Made by a program: the position numbers and the translations under genes. From an uncultured Flavobacterium sp. (GTDB lineage: Bacteria > Bacteroidota > Bacteroidia > Flavobacteriales > Flavobacteriaceae): a stretch of 11,663 nucleotides of DNA. The stretch is taken from positions 1 to 11,663 of the forward strand of contig NZ_CAMLMK010000083.1 of NCBI RefSeq assembly GCF_946481155.1, written 5' to 3'. Under the pieces are notes generated by a model. It was given only the letters and a program-made list of their open reading frames with translations. It was not told the DNA's origin and did not search any database. Positions 6,365-11,663 of this stretch are shown here, piece by piece (position 1 is the stretch's first letter; each line of letters begins with the position of its first letter).

Positions 6365-7730
6365 AATTACTCAAAACGCGGTTTATCTGAACAAATCTTT
6401 TGGCATAATACTCTTCTTTAGTGGAAGAAATTATAACGCCTGAGCTTGTAGAAGAATGGATAAACTTAATTTCATCTTCCAAAACTTCGGTTATCATTCC
6501 AACATGTCCAACCCATCTTCCTCCTGTAGTGAAGAAAATTAAATCGCCTTTCTGCGCTTGGCTTCGATCGATTTTTACACCGGAATTGGCAGCCATATCC
6601 GAAGACGATCTTGGCAAAGTCATATCGATGTTTCTAAACGTGGAGAACATAAGTCCTGAACAGTCAAAACCATTACGATCCGTTCCGCCACCGCGATAAC
6701 GGACGCCCAGATTTTCGGAAGCTTTGGCTATTAAAAAATCAGCTTTCATTGCAGCATCAGCGGATAAAGGCAAGACATCTCTTTTGATTTCTACAACTTC
6801 GGACGTTGATGCAAGGTCTTTCTGATCTTCATTTTTTGCAATATCCACAGCATTGCCTTTCTCCTCTTTTATACCTTTAACAACAAGTCGCTGCCCTATT
6901 TCCAAACCATTGGCTATTTGCGGATTTAGCTTTTCCAGGTCGGCTATTGACATCCCATAACGCTTGGAGATTCCGTATTTGGTTTCTTTTGGCAAAACCT
7001 CATGAAGTACGGAAGCTGTTTCTTCTGAAGGAGAAATAGTAGTTTCAGACTTATTGACAATTTCCTTTTTCCGGTCTTCTTTACTTTTCTTTTCCTCCAC
7101 CACTGCATTTTCAGTTCCCGGAATAAAAACAATATCTTTAATATCTAATTTGTTGTTTTCTATCTGTGGATTTGCCTTTTTTAGTTCCTCTACAGAAACA
7201 TTGTATTTTTTGGCAATTACATAAAACGATTCCCCTGAAGCAACGGTATGCTTCTGCAATTTTCCCTGTAGTTTGGCCAGTTTTTTTCTTTCTGATTTCG
7301 AAAGCTTTTCTTCTTCTTGCTGCCTGATTCCTTTTGGTAAAGCCAGCAACTCTCCCAACTGCAGATTATCCGAATCCAATTGCGGATTGGCTTCCCGAAG
7401 CTTTTCAATGGAAGTATCGTATTTTCTGGCAATGGTATATAACGATTCGCCCGAATCCACTTTATGCGAAGGGCCTTTTGGGACAAACTTAGCTTTCTTT
7501 TCTTCAGCCTTTTTCTTAGAATTCTTTGGAATGAAAAGTACCATATCTAATGACAGGACTCCTTTTGCTTTTGGGTTTAATTCAAAAATTTCGGATTCCG
7601 TAACATTGTACTTTTTGGCAATACTATACACCGATTCGCCGCTAACAACGGTGTGTCTGATTTTCTCCTGCGAAAAAACCGTGGCAGTTGCCATTAAAAA
7701 AAGGAAAATAAAAAGCTTGTACAATCTCAT
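6363..7730 (-). CDS. Secreted LysM-repeat NlpC/P60 peptidoglycan hydrolase
   Basis: This is an exported cell-wall peptidase, probably cutting D-Glu/DAP-type stem peptides, targeted by LysM domains that bind glycan. It has 455 residues: a signal peptide (about 1-20, cleavage probably just before Q21 or E22), then LysM domains at about 25-68, 88-133, 160-205 and 242-286, joined by Lys/Glu-rich linkers, and a C-terminal NlpC/P60 domain (about 330-455). The Cys-His-His catalytic set is present: C357 in FDCSGL, H409 in VGHVGM and H425 in FIHSSTS. LysM 1-3 share an SGES-Y-IA-KY pattern; LysM4 (PKETKYGISKRYG) is of a different subtype. The start is ATG at 7730, directly before the signal peptide. 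I find no TAnnTTTG box in the 69-bp gap upstream, so it may be transcribed with the TlpA-like gene, or from a TATAAT-like sequence at 7748-7753. The gap also holds a 4-bp hairpin too weak to call a terminator. Confidence 0.94.
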   Translation of the reverse strand: MRLYKLFIFLFLMATATVFSQEKIRHTVVSGESVYSIAKKYNVTESEIFELNPKAKGVLSLDMVLFIPKNSKKKAEEKKAKFVPKGPSHKVDSGESLYTIARKYDTSIEKLREANPQLDSDNLQLGELLALPKGIRQQEEEKLSKSERKKLAKLQGKLQKHTVASGESFYVIAKKYNVSVEELKKANPQIENNKLDIKDIVFIPGTENAVVEEKKSKEDRKKEIVNKSETTISPSEETASVLHEVLPKETKYGISKRYGMSIADLEKLNPQIANGLEIGQRLVVKGIKEEKGNAVDIAKNEDQKDLASTSEVVEIKRDVLPLSADAAMKADFLIAKASENLGVRYRGGGTDRNGFDCSGLMFSTFRNIDMTLPRSSSDMAANSGVKIDRSQAQKGDLIFFTTGGRWVGHVGMITEVLEDEIKFIHSSTSSGVIISSTKEEYYAKRFVQINRVLSN

Positions 7731-7799
7731 TGGGGCTATTTGGGTACTATTATAACGGAAAAATCCGGAATTTGGTATATCCTACTTTTCTTGCAGGGA

Positions 7800-8345
7800 T
7801 TATTTTTTGATAATGCCGTCCAATACTTTTCTGAAACTCTCAGAATTCCAGTTGGCTGCTCCTGAATGATTTACTACAATTCTTCCTTTTTTGGTTATGA
7901 GGTAAGTCTTTGGAGCAGTATCTAAAACTATAGATTTAAGCGGCGTGCTACCCGATAAGAAAACAGGAAAAACATAACCATTATCTTTGATGAACTTATT
8001 AACCTCTACCTGAGAATCAGTAGTTACGAAAATAAAAAACATATCATTTTTATAATCTTCGTACAACTTAGCCCAGGTCTTCAATTCCTCAACGGATGCA
8101 GGAGATTTAGACGACCAATAATTAACGATTACATTTCTGCCGCCATATTCAATAAAGGAAAGTGTTTTTCCGGTAGGCCCGATTAATCGCCAATCGTAAG
8201 AATATAAAGGCAGCTGTTTTTCAAATGCTATAGTAGTTGGTTCCGGCAAATCATTCCCAAAAAGCGCATCCTGAATTTTTTCTTTATTAAGAAATCCCAA
8301 TACTGCAATGAGAACAATCACGATAACTATTATTATTTTCTTCAT
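7800..8345 (-). CDS. Membrane-anchored TlpA-like thioredoxin-fold protein lacking catalytic cysteines
   Basis: The 181-residue protein has one N-terminal membrane segment (about 4-18) and a periplasm-facing thioredoxin/TlpA-like domain (about 45-181). Fold markers are the strand-plus-tryptophan motif VIVNYWSSKSPASVEEL (72-88), FFIFVTTDS (103-111) and the cis-proline region TAPKTYLI with P145 (143-150), followed by KKGRIV. Where active TlpA proteins have C-x-x-C after the W, this one has S81-P-A-S84. I find no cysteine anywhere in the chain, so it cannot act as a disulfide reductase; a chaperone, binding or scaffolding role is possible but unproven. The start is ATG at 8345. An in-frame ATG at 8384 is rejected because it lies inside the promoter spacer (-33 at 8391-8393, -7 at 8366-8373) and adds only 13 odd residues ahead of a clean signal-anchor. 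The NlpC/P60 gene follows after 69 bp and may be cotranscribed. Confidence 0.85.
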   Translation of the reverse strand: MKKIIIVIVIVLIAVLGFLNKEKIQDALFGNDLPEPTTIAFEKQLPLYSYDWRLIGPTGKTLSFIEYGGRNVIVNYWSSKSPASVEELKTWAKLYEDYKNDMFFIFVTTDSQVEVNKFIKDNGYVFPVFLSGSTPLKSIVLDTAPKTYLITKKGRIVVNHSGAANWNSESFRKVLDGIIKK

Positions 8346-8365
8346 AGGGCCAAATTTTAAAAGTG

Positions 8366-8393
8366 TAAAGATAAACACTACCATCTACTCCAA
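8366..8393 (-). promoter_or_regulatory. Putative promoter of the TlpA-like gene
   Basis: On the minus strand TTG (8393-8391), a 17-bp spacer and TATCTTTA (8373-8366) match the Bacteroidota TTG-N17-23-TAnnTTTG promoter in all but the last base. The implied start near 8360 gives a leader of about 15 nt before the ATG at 8345. The -33 element begins right after the terminator of the upstream aconitase gene. Confidence 0.6.
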
Positions 8394-8394
8394 C

Positions 8395-8426
8395 AAAAAA
8401 AACGCCCCAATAAACGAAGCGTTTTT
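8395..8426 (-). terminator. Terminator of the mitochondrial-type aconitase gene
   Basis: On the minus strand, arms AAAAACGC (8426-8419) and GCGTTTTT (8405-8398) form an 8-bp stem with a 13-nt loop, running into an unbroken T8 (8402-8395). It lies 24 bp after the aconitase stop codon. The hairpin is only moderately GC-rich but position and T tract are good. Confidence 0.75.
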
Positions 8427-8449
8427 CATATTAAAATTATAATTTAAGA

Positions 8450-10714
8450 TTAAGCTTTACCGGCAGCGATCAGATTCAAGGCAGAACCAGCCACAAACCA
8501 TCCAATTTGTCCGGCATTGTAGGTATGATTTGCTAAAATGATATCTTTAGTACCATCGGCGTGAACGAATTCCAGTGTTAAAGGTTTTCCTGGCGCGAAT
8601 TCTTTTAAATCCAAGAAATTGATAGTGTCGTCTTCCTGGATTTTATCGTAATCCGCCTCGTTAGCAAATGTCAAGGCTAACATACCTTGTTTTTTAAGAT
8701 TTGTTTCGTGGATACGGGCGAATGATTTCACCAATACGGCACTAACACCTAAGAAACGGGGCTCCATCGCAGCATGCTCACGGGAAGAACCTTCTCCATA
8801 GTTATGATCACCCACAACAATCGAATCTATCCCTGCAGCTTTGTAAGCTCTTTGTACAGCAGGAACTTCGCCATAAGCACCAGTCAATTGGTTTTTAACA
8901 TTGTTTGTGTTTTGATTGAATGCATTTACGGCACCAATCAGCATATTGTTTGAAATATTATCCAAGTGACCACGGAAACGTAACCAGGGACCAGCCATAG
9001 AGATGTGGTCTGTTGTACATTTTCCGAAAGCTTTGATTAACAATTTAGCACCTGTAATATTTTCACCGTTCCAAGGTTCGAATGGCGCTAACAATTGCAA
9101 ACGTTCCGATGTTGGCGAAACCACCACCTGTACTGATGAACCATCAGCGGCCGGCGCCTGGAATCCTGCATCTTCTACGTCGAATCCTTTAGTGGGTAAT
9201 TCGTCTCCTTTTGGTGGGTTTAATTTTATTTCCTGACCACTATCACTCAATAATGTGTCTGTTAATGGATTAAAATCTAACCTTCCAGAAATTGCAATAG
9301 CTGCTACCATTTCTGGTGATGTTACAAACGCATGTGTATTTGGGTTACCGTCGGCTCTTTTAGAAAAATTACGGTTAAAGGAGTGAATAATAGTATTTTT
9401 CTCTTGTTTGTCTGCTCCTGCTCTATCCCATTGCCCGATACAAGGTCCGCAAGCATTGGTAAATACTTTAGTTCCCATTTTTTCGAAAGTAGCGATAATT
9501 CCGTCTCTTTCAATGGTATATCTAATTTGTTCAGAACCTGGATTGATACCAAATTCTGCTTTTGGTGTAATTCCGTGTGCTACTGCTTGTTCTACAATAG
9601 ATGCGGCTCTCGACATATCTTCATAAGAAGAATTCGTACAGGAACCAATTAATCCCCATTCTACTTTTATTGGCCAACCATTCGCTGCCGCTTCTGCTTT
9701 CATTTTAGAAACTGGAGTTCCTCTATCTGGCGTGAATGGCCCGTTAATATGTGGTTCTAGCTCCGATAAGTTAATTTCAATTAATTGATCAAAATAGTTT
9801 TCTGGATTGGCATACACTTCAGCATCCGCCGTTAAGTAAGAAGCTACTTTATCAGCGGCATCAACAACATCTTGACGACCCGTTGCTGCTAAATATCTTC
9901 TCATGGAATCATCATAACCAAAGGTAGAAGTCGTTGCTCCAATTTCTGCACCCATATTACAAATAGTACCTTTTCCCGTACAAGACATGGAAGTGGCTCC
10001 TTCACCGAAATACTCAACAATAGCACCCGTTCCACCTTTTACCGTTAAGATATCAGCTACTTTTAAGATTACATCTTTTGGAGAGGTCCAACCGTTTAAT
10101 TTCCCAGTTAATTTTACTCCGATTAATTTTGGAAACTTTAATTCCCAAGACATTCCAGACATAACATCAACCGCATCAGCACCACCAACTCCAATTGCTA
10201 ACATACCTAAACCACCAGCGTTTACGGTATGGGAATCGGTACCAATCATCATTCCACCTGGGAAAGCATAATTTTCTAAAACGATTTGGTGAATAATTCC
10301 AGAACCTGGTTTCCAGAAACCAATTCCGTATTTATTAGAAACTGACGAAAGGAAATCGAAAACTTCTTTGGATTGTTTATTCGCGAAAGCTAAATCTGTA
10401 GCTGCACCTTCTTTGGCTTGAATTAAGTGATCACAGTGCACTGTTGTAGGAACAGCAACTGTTTTTTTACCAGCATGCATAAATTGCAATAATGCCATTT
10501 GCGCTGTTGCATCCTGACAAGCTACTCTGTCCGGCGCGAAATCAACGTAATCCTTTCCTCTTGTAAAGGCCTGTGAAGGCATTCCTTCCCAAAGGTGAGC
10601 GTATAAAATCTTTTCTGATAAGGTAAGCGGGCGGCCAACTAATTCACGTGCTTTGTCCACGCGGGAAGCCATATTTGCATACACTTTTTCAATCATTTCG
10701 ATATCAAATGCCAT
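8450..10714 (-). CDS. acn: Aconitate hydratase, mitochondrial-type
   Basis: This TCA-cycle enzyme interconverts citrate and isocitrate through cis-aconitate using a [4Fe-4S] cluster. At 754 residues it fits the mitochondrial-type aconitase class rather than the roughly 890-residue AcnA/IRP class. The three cluster ligands are present: C359 in [14 protein letters not shown] (354-367), and C422 and C425 in [14 protein letters not shown] (420-433). Other hallmarks are MIGTDSHT (156-163), the swivelling C-terminal domain beginning near 545, and the active-site serine region [15 protein letters not shown] (639-653). The protein begins [12 protein letters not shown] directly at ATG 10714, with an AT-rich leader and no Shine-Dalgarno sequence. 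A strong terminator lies between it and the acnB-type gene upstream, so it is probably transcribed on its own. No lesion or missing key residue seen. Confidence 0.97.
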   Translation of the reverse strand: MAFDIEMIEKVYANMASRVDKARELVGRPLTLSEKILYAHLWEGMPSQAFTRGKDYVDFAPDRVACQDATAQMALLQFMHAGKKTVAVPTTVHCDHLIQAKEGAATDLAFANKQSKEVFDFLSSVSNKYGIGFWKPGSGIIHQIVLENYAFPGGMMIGTDSHTVNAGGLGMLAIGVGGADAVDVMSGMSWELKFPKLIGVKLTGKLNGWTSPKDVILKVADILTVKGGTGAIVEYFGEGATSMSCTGKGTICNMGAEIGATTSTFGYDDSMRRYLAATGRQDVVDAADKVASYLTADAEVYANPENYFDQLIEINLSELEPHINGPFTPDRGTPVSKMKAEAAANGWPIKVEWGLIGSCTNSSYEDMSRAASIVEQAVAHGITPKAEFGINPGSEQIRYTIERDGIIATFEKMGTKVFTNACGPCIGQWDRAGADKQEKNTIIHSFNRNFSKRADGNPNTHAFVTSPEMVAAIAISGRLDFNPLTDTLLSDSGQEIKLNPPKGDELPTKGFDVEDAGFQAPAADGSSVQVVVSPTSERLQLLAPFEPWNGENITGAKLLIKAFGKCTTDHISMAGPWLRFRGHLDNISNNMLIGAVNAFNQNTNNVKNQLTGAYGEVPAVQRAYKAAGIDSIVVGDHNYGEGSSREHAAMEPRFLGVSAVLVKSFARIHETNLKKQGMLALTFANEADYDKIQEDDTINFLDLKEFAPGKPLTLEFVHADGTKDIILANHTYNAGQIGWFVAGSALNLIAAGKA

Positions 10715-10760
10715 AGTATATAAGTAATTATGTTGTTAATCCATTTAATTCTACAATTTA

Positions 10761-10779
10761 CAAAAAATAGCTTAGCTAT
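10761..10779 (-). promoter_or_regulatory. Possible promoter and palindrome upstream of the mitochondrial-type aconitase
   Basis: On the minus strand TATTTTTTG (10769-10761) resembles a -7 box but has one base too many between TA and TTTG. It overlaps the 13-bp inverted repeat ATAGCT-T-AGCTAT (10767-10779), which could be an operator. No convincing -33 TTG is present, and the acnB terminator occupies the region just upstream. Low confidence. Confidence 0.3.
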
Positions 10780-10782
10780 AAT

Positions 10783-10815
10783 AAAAAAAGCCTAAGTTTA
10801 TCAACTTAGGCTTTT
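10783..10815 (-). terminator. Strong terminator of the acnB-type gene
   Basis: Perfect 13-bp arms AAAAGCCTAAGTT (10786-10798) and AACTTAGGCTTTT (10803-10815) enclose a TATC loop. On the minus strand the stem runs into T7 (10789-10783). It lies 25 bp after the acnB stop codon, so the two aconitase genes should be transcribed as separate units. Confidence 0.92.
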
Positions 10816-10840
10816 GAATTATGATTAGCTTTTCCTTCAA

Positions 10841-11663
10841 TTATTTAACCAATAACTTATGAGAAGGTGCAAATTTAGTTAAGTTGATGCCTTCAACAGC
10901 AACTTTATATTCTTCTATAGTTGGCGTTCTGCCAAGGATAGTTGACAACACTACAACAGGTGTAGAGGAAAGTAGTGATTCTCCTTTTTTACCTTCCGTA
11001 TCTTCCACAACTCTTCCCTGGAAAAGACGTGTCGAAGTTGCCATAACGGTATCCCCTTTTGCTGCTTTTTCCTGGTTACCCATACAAAGGTTACATCCCG
11101 GACGCTCTAAATACAACATGTTTTCGTATTCTGTACGTGCCGCACCTTTTGGAGCGTTATCGTCAAATTCGAAACCAGAATATCGCTGTAAAACTTCCCA
11201 GTCACCTTCCGCTTTTAATTCATCTACGATATTATATGTCGGTGGTGCTACCACAAGTGGCGCGTTAAATTCCACCTTGCCTTTTTGTGCCTCAACGTTT
11301 TTAAGCATTTGAGCCAGGATTTTCATATCTCCTTTGTGAACCATACAAGAACCGATAAATCCAAGATCTACTTTTTTATCTCCACCGTAGAAAGAAAGCG
11401 GACGAATTGTATCGTGTGTGTATCGCTTAGAAATATCTTTGTTATTTACATCCGGGTCAGCAATCATTGGTTCTGCGATCAGATCCAGATCTACTTCAAC
11501 CTCAGCATAATATTTCGCATTTGCATCCGGAGTTAAGGCTGGTTTCTCACCTGATTTAATCTCGGCGATTCTCTTATCCGCTTTATTGATTAATCCCTGA
11601 AGCACTTGCTTTTTGTTATCCATTCCTTTATCAATCATGATTTGGATTCTGCTTTTCGCGATT
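10841..11663 (-). CDS. acnB: AcnB-type bifunctional aconitase / 2-methylisocitrate dehydratase, C-terminal part
   Basis: AcnB interconverts citrate and isocitrate and, in several bacteria, hydrates 2-methyl-cis-aconitate in the methylcitrate cycle. Only the last 274 or so codons are visible; the frame is open to the window edge, and the Met codon at 11638 is internal (preceded in frame by IAKSRIQI). Landmarks: FIGSCMVHKGDM with the first cluster Cys (codon at 11347-11345), VAPPTYNIVDEL, then RPGCNLCMGNQ with the other two cluster ligands (codons starting 11095 and 11086), and ATSTRLFQGR. These match the E. coli AcnB C-terminus (IGSCM, VAPPT, IPGCSLCMGNQ, STSTRNF). Compared with E. coli there is an extra stretch between VAPPT and the second motif (roughly the segment SGFEFDDNAPKGAARTEYEN), apparently a lineage feature. 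The protein ends at NLTKFAPSHKLLVK, shorter than the E. coli tail. It is followed by a strong terminator. Confidence 0.95.
   Translation of the reverse strand, partial: IAKSRIQIMIDKGMDNKKQVLQGLINKADKRIAEIKSGEKPALTPDANAKYYAEVEVDLDLIAEPMIADPDVNNKDISKRYTHDTIRPLSFYGGDKKVDLGFIGSCMVHKGDMKILAQMLKNVEAQKGKVEFNAPLVVAPPTYNIVDELKAEGDWEVLQRYSGFEFDDNAPKGAARTEYENMLYLERPGCNLCMGNQEKAAKGDTVMATSTRLFQGRVVEDTEGKKGESLLSSTPVVVLSTILGRTPTIEEYKVAVEGINLTKFAPSHKLLVK

Noticed and set aside
7273..7755. Open frame of 160 codons on the plus strand
   Set aside because: It lies antisense within the LysM/NlpC-P60 gene, is rich in Ser and Phe as expected from reading Lys/Glu-rich coding DNA backwards, and shows no recognisable family.
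7756..7767. CGGA-AAAA-TCCG hairpin after the TlpA-like gene as a terminator
   Set aside because: The stem is only 4 bp and is not followed by a T run in either direction.
8346..8384. A longer TlpA-like protein starting at ATG 8384
   Set aside because: That ATG lies between the -33 and -7 promoter elements, so it would not be in the transcript, and the 13 added residues would disturb a standard basic-then-hydrophobic membrane anchor.
9332..9652. Open frames of 106 and 72 codons on the plus strand inside the aconitase gene
   Set aside because: They overlap each other in different frames and are antisense to the iron-sulfur motif region, whose conservation explains the open frames.
1..11663. 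CRISPR array, insertion sequence, prophage, tRNA or a defence system
   Set aside because: No regularly spaced repeats, no transposase, integrase or phage-like protein, no tRNA-like fold recognised, and all genes are ordinary housekeeping or envelope genes.

Overview
The window looks like ordinary chromosome from a member of the Bacteroidota, most likely Flavobacteriaceae and close to Flavobacterium. Supporting signs are an AT-rich sequence, promoters matching the Bacteroidota TAnnTTTG -7 box, A-rich leaders without Shine-Dalgarno sequences, TTG start codons, a long-form (482-residue) GAPDH, and protein sequences that read as flavobacterial. I see no mobile element, CRISPR array, tRNA or rRNA, and no stretch over 300 bases without a gene.

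Layout. 1-2125 (minus strand): a probable operon dapF - GNAT acetyltransferase - mltG, with mltG running off the left edge. 2126-2259: a divergent control region between dapF and an HtrA-type periplasmic protease, holding phased GTTAAA repeats. 2260-3651 (plus): the HtrA protease, closed by a strong terminator. 3786-5234 (plus): long GAPDH with its own promoter and terminator. 5314-6357 (plus): a protein made of two fused GNAT acetyltransferase domains. It converges, with 5 bp between the stop codons, on a secreted LysM/NlpC-P60 cell-wall hydrolase (6363-7730, minus). 7800-8345 (minus): a membrane-anchored TlpA-like protein that lacks both catalytic cysteines. 8450-10714 (minus): a mitochondrial-type aconitase. 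10841-11663 (minus): the C-terminal part of an AcnB-type aconitase, with a terminator between the two.

Two themes run through the genes. One is the envelope: meso-DAP synthesis (DapF), glycan-strand termination (MltG), peptide cleavage (LysM-NlpC/P60), periplasmic quality control (HtrA) and a thioredoxin-fold anchored protein. The other is central carbon metabolism: GAPDH and two aconitases of different families.

I found no convincing new multi-gene system. The points most worth a second look are the helically phased GTTAAA repeats between dapF and htrA (they resemble a CpxR/OmpR-type operator), the cysteine-free TlpA-like protein, the GNAT-GNAT fusion with an A8 run just before the junction, and a short tandem repeat that abuts a TTG start codon.
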